Origin: Novosphingobium pentaromativorans US6-1
GTDB taxonomy: Bacteria; Pseudomonadota; Alphaproteobacteria; Sphingomonadales; Sphingomonadaceae
DNA: 64,000 nt
Direction of reading: 5' to 3'
NCBI RefSeq assembly: GCF_000767465.1
Contig: NZ_CP009291.1
Coordinates: forward strand, 3,514,501 to 3,578,500
Shown one piece after another: positions 54,524-63,943 of the stretch; position 1 is the stretch's first letter, and every line of letters begins with the position of its first letter. Both the position numbers and the translations under genes were made by a program. The notes under the pieces were generated by a model, which was given only the letters and a program-made list of their open reading frames with translations, searched no databases and had not been told where the DNA came from.

Positions 54524-55657
54524 ATGTCGGCGCGACAGGATCGGCGGGACATGACGCAATTCGATTTCGAACAGGATCTGGTGATACCCGCGCATGCGGG
54601 CGTGCTTGAAGAACCGTACTGGAAAACGCTGCTGGACAATCTGCGCATGGCGACCCAGTCCATTTATGTCAGCTTTGCGTTCAGGCGGACCGACACATCC
54701 GTAGGCGATCTGATCGTCATGTCGTCCGCCGAAGACAAATACTCCTCCGAACTCAACGGTCGATACCTCGATACGCTCGAGAGGCAATCACCGCTGCCCT
54801 ACAAGAACCTGAAACCGGGCCGGGTATATAGCTTGGACGAGATCCTTGATCCGGAAAACGCGGTTCACCGGGCCTACCGCGACTATCTGTCCGCACGGTC
54901 GCTGAACTACATCCGGGGCGTCCGCGTCGTCGAACCTTCGGGCGGATACGGATGGCTCTCGCTGAACCGTCGCGACGGCGACTTCACGCCAGAGGTACGG
55001 CCGCTGCTCGAGCGACTGGTGCCGCATCTTGGCAGCGCGCTGCGCACGCTGGCTGCACTGGAGCAGGAGCGGAGGCGCTCCGACGTTGCAACCTTCGCGA
55101 TCCGGCGCCTCAATTTCGGCTGGCTGACGCTCGATGCGCAGATGCGGGTGGTCGAGATCGCACCGGAAGCTCAGGAAATCCTGCGCGAAAGGCTTGGGCC
55201 GGCTGCTGCCGAACCCGGACAGCGCCTGATCTTGCGGGCGCGGTCCCGCAATGCTCTCAAGAATGTGCTCGATGAATTCAGCGATCGCACATCGACCGGT
55301 GCGCGTGTCATTCACATCCTGGACGAGCCGTGGCTGGACATGATGGTGGTTCCCATTTCCGTGCCGACTGTCCTGCGCGGCAAGACTGCGGTTGCGATGG
55401 CTTATGTGCATGGTGGACGCTCGGGGAGCGACGACCAATACCGGCAATTGATGGAACTGTTTTCGCTGTCCGGCAACGAGGCGCGGCTGGCTCTGGCGCT
55501 GAGCAAAGGGCGCACGCTTGCCGAAGCGGCAGCCGAACTCAACATCGCGACGGAGACTGCGCGCTTCTACAGCAAGCGGGTCTATGCCAAGTCCGGCACG
55601 AGGGGGCAGGCCGATCTGGTGCGGCTGATCCTGACGAGCGTGATCGCGCTTGCCTGA
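54524..55657 (+). CDS. LuxR-family transcriptional regulator
   Basis: A protein of about 377 residues. The C-terminal 60 residues form a LuxR helix-turn-helix (LSGNEARLALALSKGRTLAE, AELNIATETARFYSKRVYAK, GQADLVRL). The N-terminal 300 residues are an unassigned sensory region without a clear receiver, autoinducer or ATPase domain. Similar regulators sit in sphingomonad catabolic clusters and may respond to a substrate. The start at 54524 is preferred; ATG 54551 is an alternative. It is divergent from the decayed epimerase region and convergent with the nitronate monooxygenase. Confidence 0.82.
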   Translation: MSARQDRRDMTQFDFEQDLVIPAHAGVLEEPYWKTLLDNLRMATQSIYVSFAFRRTDTSVGDLIVMSSAEDKYSSELNGRYLDTLERQSPLPYKNLKPGRVYSLDEILDPENAVHRAYRDYLSARSLNYIRGVRVVEPSGGYGWLSLNRRDGDFTPEVRPLLERLVPHLGSALRTLAALEQERRRSDVATFAIRRLNFGWLTLDAQMRVVEIAPEAQEILRERLGPAAAEPGQRLILRARSRNALKNVLDEFSDRTSTGARVIHILDEPWLDMMVVPISVPTVLRGKTAVAMAYVHGGRSGSDDQYRQLMELFSLSGNEARLALALSKGRTLAEAAAELNIATETARFYSKRVYAKSGTRGQADLVRLILTSVIALA

Positions 55658-55711
55658 GCATCGGGGACTGCGCGGTGGCAGGAAGCTATTTCGTCAACAT
55701 CCCGGCTGCGG

Positions 55712-55731
55712 GGAAGGGCGGGCCCCCTTCC
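55712..55731. terminator. Hairpin between the LuxR and nitronate monooxygenase genes
   Basis: GGAAGGG (55712-55718) pairs with CCCTTCC (55725-55731), lying between two convergent genes (stops at 55657 and 55821). No T-run is visible. Confidence 0.4.
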
Positions 55732-55820
55732 GCCCAGCGGTGACGCGTGCCAATTGTCGCAATTGATCGCGAAGACACGCGACAGTGCACTGCGCCCACG
55801 CTGGGGAAGGGGGAAATCTC

Positions 55821-56801
55821 TCAGGCGATCATCGCGCCCAGTCTGCCGTTTATGATGGCTTCGGCTTCGCTGACCATGCGGGTGATGAGTTCCTCGCAGC
55901 TGGGAATGTCGTGGATCAGGCCCTGGACCTGTCCTGCCCAGAAGATACCCGAGCTCATATCGCCCGTCTTGAGCAATTCGCGGCCCTTGGCGCCTGCCAC
56001 GAGTTCCTTCACGTCCTCGAACACTGCGTCCGGTTTTGCGAGGCGTCGTACGACTTCGTCGGATATCTCGTTCTTGCCGACGCGGGCGGTGTTCTTCAGG
56101 CTGCGGAAGATGAGATTGCTGCCGCGCTCGTCATTGTCGATATAAGCCTGCTTCACGTTGTCGTGAATCGGGGCTTCCTTCGTCGCACAGAAGCGGGTGC
56201 CCATGTTCACGCCTTCCGCACCGAGCGCCAGGGCAGCGACCAATCCTCGCGCGTCGCCGATTCCGCCCGAGGCCAGCAGCGGGATCTTCACCTTGTCGGC
56301 CGCCACCGGGATCAGGATAAGACCGGGAACGTCATCTTCACCGGGATGACCGGCGCATTCGAACCCGTCGATCGAAATGATGTCGCATCCAGCCTTCTCG
56401 GACGACAGTGCGTGACGGACCGAGGTGCATTTGTGGACGATGGTGATGCCGTGCGGCTTGAGCATTTCCCAGATTTCGCGGACCGCCGGCAGGCCCGCGG
56501 TCTCCACAACCTTGATGCCGCTTTCGATCACCACCTTGCAAAGGGCGGGATAGTCGGGGGCGTTAAGGGTGGGCAGGACGGTTATGTTGACGCCGAAAGG
56601 CTTGTCCGTCATCGCCTTGCACCGCTCGATCTCCTTCGCAAGGGCGGGTGCGTCAGGCTGCGTAAGCGATGTTATCAGGCCAAGGCCGCCTGCATTGGAC
56701 ACGGCGGCAGCCATTTCCGCATAGCCGACATTCTGCATGCCACCCTGGACGATCGGGTGCTCGATCCCCAGACGTTCGGTTATTCGGGTCTTGATGGCCA
56801 T
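55821..56801 (-). CDS. Nitronate monooxygenase family FMN protein
   Basis: A 326-residue TIM-barrel flavoprotein of the 2-nitropropane dioxygenase type. HPIVQGGMQNVGYAEMAAAV, SNAGGLGLI, DGFECAGHPGEDDVPGL (catalytic-region His) and LASGGIGDARGLVAALALGA (phosphate binding) are present. Members oxidise nitronates, but many in catabolic clusters act as reductases of unknown substrates. GAGGAT precedes the ATG at 56801. It is separated from the SDR by 324 bases and so has its own promoter. Confidence 0.88.
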   Translation of the reverse strand: MAIKTRITERLGIEHPIVQGGMQNVGYAEMAAAVSNAGGLGLITSLTQPDAPALAKEIERCKAMTDKPFGVNITVLPTLNAPDYPALCKVVIESGIKVVETAGLPAVREIWEMLKPHGITIVHKCTSVRHALSSEKAGCDIISIDGFECAGHPGEDDVPGLILIPVAADKVKIPLLASGGIGDARGLVAALALGAEGVNMGTRFCATKEAPIHDNVKQAYIDNDERGSNLIFRSLKNTARVGKNEISDEVVRRLAKPDAVFEDVKELVAGAKGRELLKTGDMSSGIFWAGQVQGLIHDIPSCEELITRMVSEAEAIINGRLGAMIA

Positions 56802-57125
56802 TGGTTATCCTCATCTCGCGGCGCCGGGCAGACACCGTCATTTACTACGTCAATGGACGTTGCTTGCCCGCTTCGATTCCGGCGCAGCATCCCTGAAAGC
56901 CCTCCGTATCGACCGCCGTCTCCCGGCGATTACGTGCGTTTACGTCCATGCTCCGGCCTGTTCCGATCGGGGCATGATCTCCATGCGGAGAATACAAGCC
57001 GCGTCAAGATCTAAAGGGCGCGTCGGCAAGTTGGCGGACCATCGACCGGTTGCACGCCGCGTTGCGTTCACGCGCCTTCTGTCCTCTAGCGTGGTGACGC
57101 AGGATTCGCGCGCTTTCGCGGGCTT
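56802..57125. other. Intergenic region upstream of the nitronate monooxygenase
   Basis: A 324-base stretch between two minus-strand genes, presumably holding the promoter of the monooxygenase. A short dyad ACGTC-AATG-GACGT lies close to that gene and related ACGTCCAT occurs again further up. No gene is supported here. Confidence 0.5.
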
Positions 57126-57941
57126 TCAGAATGCCTGGCGAAACATCTCCTTGTGCAGATCCTCGATCGACGCGCGGAACGGCGCACCGTTAGGCGCGAT
57201 CCAGAAGTCGCCTTTCTCCATCGCGCTCAGGATGATCTCGCCTGCTTCTTCCGGCTTCATGCCCGCTTCCGCCGCATTGCCGATGGTGGTGAGGATCTGC
57301 AGGTCGATATCCGATTTCGCGTCTGCGGAGTACAGCTCGACACTGCCTTTGGCCTGAGGTGTCGCGATGTAGCCGGGGCATACGACGGCGACCTTGATCG
57401 GTGCTCCCTGCATTCTGAGTTCTTGTGCCAGCGATCCGGAAAGTCCCACTACCGCGTGCTTGCTGACGGCATAGGGCGCCATGTGAGGCGTTGGCACCAG
57501 GCCGGCCAGCGACGCGGTGTTGACGACGTATCCCGGTTCGCCGCTTTCGAGCATTTTGGGCAGGAAGGACCGGATGCCGTGGATGCAACCGAACAGGTCG
57601 ATGTCCACGACCTTTCGCCAGCATTCCAGCGACGTTTCCCAACTCGCACCGATCGAGGATATGCCCGCATTGTTGAACAGCATGTCTGCCCGGCCGAATT
57701 CGCGGTATGTCGCTTCGGCGAGGGCGTCGAGTGCGCCGGGATCGGCTACGTCCGTCGGAACGCCGATGACGCGCACGCCAGCAGCATCGCGGAGCGCCGC
57801 CGCGGCGGCTTCAAGTTTGTCGGCCGCGATGTCGGCCAGAACGATGTCAGCCCCGCGCCTGGCAGCCGCCTGCGCTATGCCGAAACCGATGCCCGAGGCT
57901 CCGCCCGTGACGATGGCCACCTTGCCTTTGCAGTTCTCCAA
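57126..57941 (-). CDS. Short-chain dehydrogenase/reductase
   Basis: A 271-residue classical SDR that probably oxidises a secondary alcohol or reduces a ketone. The cofactor motif VTGGASGIGFGIA is at the N terminus, NNAG near residue 91, and the catalytic Ser with YxxxK in APYAVSKHA near 155. An Asp after the second strand (VLADIAAD) favours NAD. The start is TTG at 57941, supported by GAGGAGAGGA immediately upstream. It is followed by the nitronate monooxygenase on the same strand. Confidence 0.9.
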   Translation of the reverse strand: MENCKGKVAIVTGGASGIGFGIAQAAARRGADIVLADIAADKLEAAAAALRDAAGVRVIGVPTDVADPGALDALAEATYREFGRADMLFNNAGISSIGASWETSLECWRKVVDIDLFGCIHGIRSFLPKMLESGEPGYVVNTASLAGLVPTPHMAPYAVSKHAVVGLSGSLAQELRMQGAPIKVAVVCPGYIATPQAKGSVELYSADAKSDIDLQILTTIGNAAEAGMKPEEAGEIILSAMEKGDFWIAPNGAPFRASIEDLHKEMFRQAF

Positions 57942-58196
57942 CTATCCTCTCCTCGCATCCGTTTCGCCTTCCGCCAGCATTGCCGCTAGGGATGCCATGA
58001 ACCCGGCACCTGAGCCGACGCGCAATCGCGCGGCGACTGACGGAAGAACCGATAGAGATAACGCTATTGAGGGCCTTGTCCAGACTCGACCCATATCCCG
58101 ATCTTGCAGGCAAGGGCCGCCGAGCCTCGATTGTCGATGGGCCTCTTTCGCACCGGGAAGCGCCCGGCACGGATCTTGCCGGGGGGGCGCCGATAG

Positions 58197-58228
58197 ATGC
58201 CGGCCCGCTGCGTGGAGCGGGCCGGCAT
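58197..58228 (-). terminator. Long perfect hairpin after the second amidohydrolase
   Basis: ATGCCGGCCCGCT (58197-58209) and AGCGGGCCGGCAT (58216-58228) form a perfect 13-bp stem with a 6-base loop, 8 bases beyond the amidohydrolase stop. No T-run follows, but its strength and position indicate transcript-end formation. Confidence 0.6.
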
Positions 58229-58236
58229 GCCGATCG

Positions 58237-59436
58237 TCAGATATCGACTTTGTAGAATGCCTTGGCCCTGCCGCCGACGATTTCCTGCACCTCTGCATCG
58301 GGCACGCCTTCGAAGTCGCGCGCGATGACCTGGTGACTGTTCGGGAAAGTCGTCTCCGAATGCGGATAGTCGGACGACCACATGATGTTCTTGCCGCCGG
58401 GCAGCGCGCGGTTGAGAATGCCCGTGCGATCGTTGATGAACGAACCGAAGATGTTGCGATCCATGTAGAAGCTGGGGCGCTCCTTGATGTCGCTATTGGT
58501 CCAGTAGCGCTGCTTTTCCCAGGTCCGGTCCATGTATTCGGCCATCCACGCCATCCAACCGACACCGCTTTCGACGATGGCCCACTTCATGTTCGGGAAA
58601 CGATCGAAGATGCCGCCATAGATGGCCATTGCCACGGGCTCTGCCATGGCGACCTTGCTCATCACCAGGTCGGCAAGGAAATATTCCTTCTGGCCGAAGC
58701 GCGGAATGCGTCCGCCAAGGTGGAAGGTTACATTGAGATCGTTGTCGCAGATCGTCTGCCACAGAGGGTCGAAGCAGGCACTCCAATAGGGGGTTGAACT
58801 GCTGGGGTCGCCCGTCAGGGCCGCAATCTGCCCCGAGGCCATCTTGCCGACCTGTGCCGACGTGCTCAGTGCGTCCTTGGCTTGCGGGAATGCGGGGATA
58901 TTGATGGTCTTGAAGCCGAGCTTCGCCACTTCCTTGATCATGCCGATCGTCTCGTCCACGTCCCGCATCGGCATGTAGGCGACGCCGGTCAGGCGCTTGC
59001 GATCGGTGCCACAGAAATCCCAGAGCCAGCGATTATAGGCGCGATAGCTTTCGATGTAGAACTCCGAGTCGGAGGTGCCGAGCGGGCCGCCGCCGAAAAG
59101 GACTGCAGAATCGATGCCATCGGTGTCCATGTCCTCAAGCCGGATCTTGGGATCGCGGACATTGCGCATCTCGGAGCGCTTGCCCACCATCTTGAAGTCC
59201 TTGCCCTTGCGACCCGCCTGGTTGTTGATCATCAGGATCGGGCGGCGATTTCCTTCGAAAACAACATAATCGCAGTCCTCGCCTTCCTCGATGCGAGGTG
59301 CGCGCTCCTTGAACTTCTCCGGCAGGTAGTCGGCCCATGCCTCGTGGGGTGGGTCGATATGCGCGTCGGCATCGACCACCAGAAATTTCTTTTCGGACTT
59401 TGCGCTCGATTCGGGCGTGAGTTCGGTGACGCTCAT
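58237..59436 (-). CDS. Amidohydrolase-2 family metal-dependent hydrolase/decarboxylase
   Basis: A 399-residue PF04909-type protein. VVDADAHIDPPHEAW provides the DxH-type metal ligands, NVTFHLGGRIP a middle His, and WSSDYPHSETTFP the C-terminal Asp. Long conserved segments such as MPMRDVDETIGMIKEVAK suggest the aromatic decarboxylase branch. It is a distant paralogue of the protein at 45805-47073. The ATG at 59436 has AGGAGAG seven bases upstream; a GTG two codons earlier is less likely. It is divergent from the LysR at 59671. Confidence 0.87.
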   Translation of the reverse strand: MSVTELTPESSAKSEKKFLVVDADAHIDPPHEAWADYLPEKFKERAPRIEEGEDCDYVVFEGNRRPILMINNQAGRKGKDFKMVGKRSEMRNVRDPKIRLEDMDTDGIDSAVLFGGGPLGTSDSEFYIESYRAYNRWLWDFCGTDRKRLTGVAYMPMRDVDETIGMIKEVAKLGFKTINIPAFPQAKDALSTSAQVGKMASGQIAALTGDPSSSTPYWSACFDPLWQTICDNDLNVTFHLGGRIPRFGQKEYFLADLVMSKVAMAEPVAMAIYGGIFDRFPNMKWAIVESGVGWMAWMAEYMDRTWEKQRYWTNSDIKERPSFYMDRNIFGSFINDRTGILNRALPGGKNIMWSSDYPHSETTFPNSHQVIARDFEGVPDAEVQEIVGGRAKAFYKVDI

Positions 59437-59507
59437 TTGCACACTCTCCTGGTTCTGCCGGCTGAAATCGGGGGCTTGGCCGGGCTTTTGCTACCTGCGG
59501 AAAATGC

Positions 59508-59541
59508 CGCAGATCGAATGCCGGGTCCAATATGATCTGCG
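59508..59541. promoter_or_regulatory. Inverted repeat in the amidohydrolase/LysR divergent promoter
   Basis: CGCAGATC (59508-59515) and GATCTGCG (59534-59541) are perfect complements 18 bases apart, within the 234 bases separating the divergent genes. It is a candidate LysR binding region. Confidence 0.45.
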
Positions 59542-59670
59542 CCGAACTGATATCGAAATGGTTTCACTGAGACTGCATTTTCTTCTGTCCCCGACACGTT
59601 CCAGCCATTAGGTCACGTGTTATTGCGCCGGGTAGGCGCGCAAGATCCGACGCGGGAAGAGGCGGCAGAC

Positions 59671-60594
59671 ATGGACCTGAGACACATGCGGCATTTCGTG
59701 GCCGTCGCGGAAGAACTCAACTTTCGGCGCGCGGCAGATCGCCTGCGCATGACGCAGCCACCGCTCAGCCAGTCGATCCGCAGGCTCGAGACCGATCTGG
59801 GCTTGAAATTGCTCAATCGAACGAAGCGATCCGTCGAACTGACCGAGGTTGGCCGTGCATTCCTGGTTCAAGCCAGGCGAACCCTCCTGCAGGCGGACTT
59901 TGCCCGCAAGGCGGCCCTTCGTGCCGGGGAAGAGGCTTCCGAAATCCGCATCAGTTTCATGAATGCGGCCCTGTACGATATACTGCCCCGTCTCGTCGCG
60001 CGTCACCGCGAACGTCAGCCCAATGTGAGCCTGAAACTCTTCGAAATGCCGTCGCCGGGCCAGGTCGAGGGGTTGCTGTCGGGCGATTACGATTTCGGTA
60101 TCATCCTGCCGGGGACGCCCCATACAGAACATCTCGACCGGTTGGTCATCGAAAGTACCGGGTTTCTTGCTGCCGTGCCGGACGAATGGCCGATTGCGCA
60201 GCGCGATTCCGTTACGCTGGCTGAATTATGCAAACAGCCCTTTATTCGCCCTCCCGAGCGTGTGGACGGCAGGCTTACGCAGCCGCTGGCGCTGTTCGAA
60301 GTGATCGGAATGGCGCCCGACATTGTTCAGGAGGTGAACCAGATCAATACGATGCTGAGCCTGATCGGGGCGGGACTGGGCTGCGGAATAGTCACCGCCA
60401 GTGCCTCGCACATGCATGTCAGGGGTGTGAAATTCCTGACGATCACAGATCATCCGCCGGACCGGTACTGGCAGTTGCAACTGGTCTGGAATCCCGACAA
60501 TTTCGGCACGGCTGCGCAAGCATTCCTGCGCATGACGAAGGATCTCGTTTCCCAGGGCGCGCGCGCTCCTGCGACTGCCAAGGGCGCCCGCTGA
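59671..60594 (+). CDS. LysR-family transcriptional regulator
   Basis: A 307-residue regulator of the CatR/BenM style. DLRHMRHFVAVAEELNFRRA at the N terminus and RMTQPPLSQSIRRLE form the helix-turn-helix, and an effector-binding domain follows (GLLSGDYDFGIIL, GAGLGCGIVTASAS). It probably governs the divergent amidohydrolase and perhaps the P450 175 bases downstream. The ATG at 59671 with GAAGAGG upstream matches the usual N terminus; an earlier TTG at 59617 is less likely. Confidence 0.92.
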   Translation: MDLRHMRHFVAVAEELNFRRAADRLRMTQPPLSQSIRRLETDLGLKLLNRTKRSVELTEVGRAFLVQARRTLLQADFARKAALRAGEEASEIRISFMNAALYDILPRLVARHRERQPNVSLKLFEMPSPGQVEGLLSGDYDFGIILPGTPHTEHLDRLVIESTGFLAAVPDEWPIAQRDSVTLAELCKQPFIRPPERVDGRLTQPLALFEVIGMAPDIVQEVNQINTMLSLIGAGLGCGIVTASASHMHVRGVKFLTITDHPPDRYWQLQLVWNPDNFGTAAQAFLRMTKDLVSQGARAPATAKGAR

Positions 60595-60768
60595 CCTGCC
60601 CTTTTGCGAACCCGAATTCACTCGGTTTCGGCGACAACTGCTTTTCAGTTAGTTGAATTGCTGTTTTGCTTGACTCCGTCTCGCCGGAACCGCACACTTT
60701 GAGTAAGTATCGCATCGGGCAGCGTAGTCCGAGCGGATCTCAATGCATTTTTTTCGGGAGTGGTATTC

Positions 60769-62073
60769 ATGGCTGGCGGCGTTGCGGACGCAGTGAAGAC
60801 AGACGACTCGCTTTATGACGAGCTCTATGACGTCAAGACCGAGGCGCTGGAGACCGGCAACTATATCGAGGTGGATCCCTATCCGCTGATGAAAGCCGCG
60901 CAGGAGCGGGGCGCCGTCCAGAAGGGCTTCCTGCGCGAGGTGCTGGGCCTTCCCTTCTGGCATCGGCACCGCGCCGTCGTCGAAGGTGGCGGCGAGCGGC
61001 TTCAGGGCTATTGCGTCCTGACTTTCGCAAAGGCTGAGGAAGCGTTTCGCGACAATGCCCGCTTGTCGAACAAGATCTACAAGATGACTCCGGGTGACGA
61101 GAAATTCCTCGGAATTCTCGAGATGGACAATCCGGAGCATTTTGCCCATCGCAAGGCAGCGCAGTCGCTCTTCATCAAGCCGCGTGCCGTCGGTCTGTGG
61201 CGCGATCGCTGGATCAACGGCATCGTCGAGGCGATTGTCGAAAAGCTGAAATCGCAGGATCGCGCCGAGTTGAACATGGATTTGTGTGCCCGGGTTCCGG
61301 TTCACACCATTTCGGTAGCTGTCGGCTTGCGCGGCGAAGAAGCCTTGATCTTCCGCAAGGCGCTGATTTCGACGCTGAGCAGCAGGGGTGGGCCCGAATC
61401 CCAGATGGCTGCTGCCGCAACCGTCGCCCGCATGGTGACCGAACAGATCGAACTGCGCCGCAAGTCGCCCGGCGAGGATATCATTTCCTGGCTGCTCGCG
61501 GCCGAGGTGGATATTCCGGGCGAGGGCTCGCGGCACCTTACCGATGGCGAGATCATCACGTTTTGCCGTTTGCTGCTGCTTGCCGGCGGGGGAACGACCT
61601 GGCGGCAAATGGGCATCCTGCTGTTTGCGCTACTCGACCAAAGGGATCGATGGGAAGCGGTGAGGGCGGATCGCAAGTTGCTTGAACCTGCAATCCAGGA
61701 ATCGATGCGGTGGAACCCGAACAATCCGATGTTCAGCCGCCTGGCGGTGGAAGATACGGAGATCGGCGGCGTGGCCATCCCCAAGGGCAGCGTAGTGGAT
61801 ATCTGCCTGGCGTCGGCCAATCGCGATCCTTCGCGCTGGGACAATCCCGATGAATTCGACCTTTTCCGCAAGATGCAGCCGCATATCGGATTTGGCATGG
61901 GCGCTCATATGTGCATGGGTCGCAATGTGGCGGAGAGCGAGATGTTTGTCGCTCTCGATGCGCTGATGAATGAATTTCCGAACATGCGGATCGATCCCGA
62001 TCAGCCTGCGCCCTTCCTTACGGGCGGGCTGGAGCAGCGCGGCATATCGTCCATGCATGTGCTGCTCAAGTAA
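60769..62073 (+). CDS. Cytochrome P450
   Basis: A soluble bacterial P450 of 434 residues. The I-helix oxygen-binding motif is AGGGTT (272-277), the ExxR motif Glu311-Arg314, and the heme-ligand loop FGMGAHMCMGR places the axial Cys at 382. It hydroxylates or epoxidises a hydrophobic substrate. No ferredoxin or ferredoxin reductase is encoded in the window, so electrons must come from elsewhere. The ATG at 60769 has GGGAG about nine bases upstream; a GTG at 60760 overlaps that site. Confidence 0.95.
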   Translation: MAGGVADAVKTDDSLYDELYDVKTEALETGNYIEVDPYPLMKAAQERGAVQKGFLREVLGLPFWHRHRAVVEGGGERLQGYCVLTFAKAEEAFRDNARLSNKIYKMTPGDEKFLGILEMDNPEHFAHRKAAQSLFIKPRAVGLWRDRWINGIVEAIVEKLKSQDRAELNMDLCARVPVHTISVAVGLRGEEALIFRKALISTLSSRGGPESQMAAAATVARMVTEQIELRRKSPGEDIISWLLAAEVDIPGEGSRHLTDGEIITFCRLLLLAGGGTTWRQMGILLFALLDQRDRWEAVRADRKLLEPAIQESMRWNPNNPMFSRLAVEDTEIGGVAIPKGSVVDICLASANRDPSRWDNPDEFDLFRKMQPHIGFGMGAHMCMGRNVAESEMFVALDALMNEFPNMRIDPDQPAPFLTGGLEQRGISSMHVLLK

Positions 62074-62332
62074 GGTGTCGTGACGGAGGAAGGTTCCCGG
62101 CAGCCTGTATCCGTGAACCTCCTGCCTTACGGAGCACCCTATGCAATGGGCGTTGGCCGCGTTCATTGCGATTTGCGACAGTTCACGGGCCATCGGTTTG
62201 GCAAGGGTTCCCGCATCGCACAGGCACCGGAAACAGAAGCCATGAACCGGTGGTCGGATTGCGATAATTATCAACATAAGAGCGAGCGCAGGATTCCCCC
62301 CGCGGTCTGTGGTCGCGTGGAGGACTGATCTA
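62074..62332. other. Gap between the P450 and aldehyde dehydrogenase genes
   Basis: 259 bases with a weak plus-strand open frame (GTG at 62080) and an opposite minus-strand frame, neither recognisable. It is more likely leader sequence for the aldehyde dehydrogenase. Confidence 0.4.
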
Positions 62333-63847
62333 ATGGCAAGCGCCGCACAGAAGCCCGCCGTCAGCAAATTCGCTATCGAGACGCGCATGTATATCGACGG
62401 TTCGTTCGTCGACGGGGAAGGTGAGACCATCGCGGTCGAGAATCCCGGCAACGGCGAAACCTTCGTCGAATTGCCCGGCGCCTCTGCCGGACAGATCGAG
62501 CAGGCCATCGCGTCTGCCCGGCGGGCGTTCGATGAGGGGAGTTGGGCCGGGCTGTCGGATGAAGATCGGATTCCGCTGGTACGAAAGTTGGTCGATTTCT
62601 TCCTCGACAACAGCGAGCGGTTGAAAGAACTGGCCATGCTCGAATCGGGTGCCCCCGTGTCGACGGTGGTTCCCGCGCAGATCGATATGCCGCTTCGTCA
62701 GGGCTACGAGATTATCGACCTGTATCAGCAGCTTCCTGCGACCGAGGATAATCCGCTGCCCATGCACGAGCGGGTCTCCGGCAAGGGCAATGTGGTCCAC
62801 AGTGTCCGCCGCTATGTGCCGGTCGGCGTCGTCGGCGCGATCTCCGCCTATAACTTTCCGTTCTACACGAATTTCTGGAAGGTGGTTCCGGCGCTTATCA
62901 CGGGCAACACGGTGGTGTTGCGGCCCAGTCCGCTTACCCCGCTTTCGGCGCTTATTTTCGGCGAAGCCGCTGAGGCTGCCGGACTGCCCAGGGGCGTGCT
63001 CAATGTCATTGCCGACAAGGGAGCGGAAGGCGGCATCATGCTGTCGGAAAGCGAAGACGTCGACATGATCGCGTTCACCGGCTCCTCGCAGGTGGGCAAG
63101 GCGGTGATGGCGCAATCGTCGGAAACCATGAAAAAGCTGCAACTGGAACTGGGCGGCAAGTCAGCGCAAATCTATCTGCCCGACGCGGTGCCTCAGGCCG
63201 TAGCTGCAGCGGCGTCGGTCTGCCTGGCTCATGCCGGGCAGGGCTGTGTTCTTGGAACCCGCATTTTCGTTCCCGAAGGCGACAAGGAAGCGACGATGCA
63301 GGCCATGGCCGCCGCGCTGGAGAAGTCCGCGAAGATCGGCAATCCGGCCGATCCGGCGACAACCTTCGGTCCGGTTATCAGTGCCGCGCAACGCGACCGA
63401 TGCGAACGGTTCGTGAAGCTGGCGGTCGAGGCGGGCGGCAAGATCGTCTCCGGCGGCAAGAAGGTTGAAGGGCGTGAGGGCATCGAGCGCGGATTCTTCT
63501 TCGAGCCGACCATCCTCGACGTGCCCGATAACAAGAACCCCGCCGCGCAGGAGGAAATCTTCGGTCCGGTGGTGTGCGTGATCGGTTACCGCGATCTCGA
63601 TCATGCTATCGAAATGGCCAATGACAGCGTTTACGGCCTGTCCGGTCATGTCTTTGGCAAGGACGTCAGGGCGGCCATCGAAGTCGCCTCGAAGCTGCGC
63701 ACCGGCACAGTCAACGTCAACGGCGGCATGGCAAGCGCCTATGTGTCCTCCGGCGGATGGGGCTCGAGCGGCGTGAACCGCGAACGTGGACCCGAAGGTA
63801 TCCGTGTCTATCAGCAGATCACGGTGCTGAACGTGCAGAATCTCTAG
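62333..63847 (+). CDS. Aldehyde dehydrogenase family protein
   Basis: A 504-residue NAD(P)-dependent aldehyde dehydrogenase. The oxyanion Asn174 is in SAYNFPFY, the cofactor loop in FTGSSQVGKAV, general-base Glu272 in LELGGKS and the nucleophile Cys305 in GQGCVLGTR. RPSPLTPLSALIFGE and QEEIFGPVV are typical. It would oxidise an aldehyde arising from P450 or alcohol oxidation. The ATG at 62333 follows GTGGAGGA by about 8 bases. The frame ends with a normal C terminus (VLNVQNL). Confidence 0.95.
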   Translation: MASAAQKPAVSKFAIETRMYIDGSFVDGEGETIAVENPGNGETFVELPGASAGQIEQAIASARRAFDEGSWAGLSDEDRIPLVRKLVDFFLDNSERLKELAMLESGAPVSTVVPAQIDMPLRQGYEIIDLYQQLPATEDNPLPMHERVSGKGNVVHSVRRYVPVGVVGAISAYNFPFYTNFWKVVPALITGNTVVLRPSPLTPLSALIFGEAAEAAGLPRGVLNVIADKGAEGGIMLSESEDVDMIAFTGSSQVGKAVMAQSSETMKKLQLELGGKSAQIYLPDAVPQAVAAAASVCLAHAGQGCVLGTRIFVPEGDKEATMQAMAAALEKSAKIGNPADPATTFGPVISAAQRDRCERFVKLAVEAGGKIVSGGKKVEGREGIERGFFFEPTILDVPDNKNPAAQEEIFGPVVCVIGYRDLDHAIEMANDSVYGLSGHVFGKDVRAAIEVASKLRTGTVNVNGGMASAYVSSGGWGSSGVNRERGPEGIRVYQQITVLNVQNL

Positions 63848-63943
63848 GCGAGGCGGCCGTGGTTGCCGGCTCCGCCGGCATCAGGTCAGCGCAATGGGCC
63901 AGTGACCCGCTCGCCACATGGAAGCGGACTCAAGGAGAAGCAA

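Noticed and set aside
62080..62328. GTG-started 82-codon plus-strand frame between the P450 and aldehyde dehydrogenase
   Set aside because: Tempting as a ferredoxin partner for the P450, but it lacks the Cys pattern of any iron-sulfur protein.
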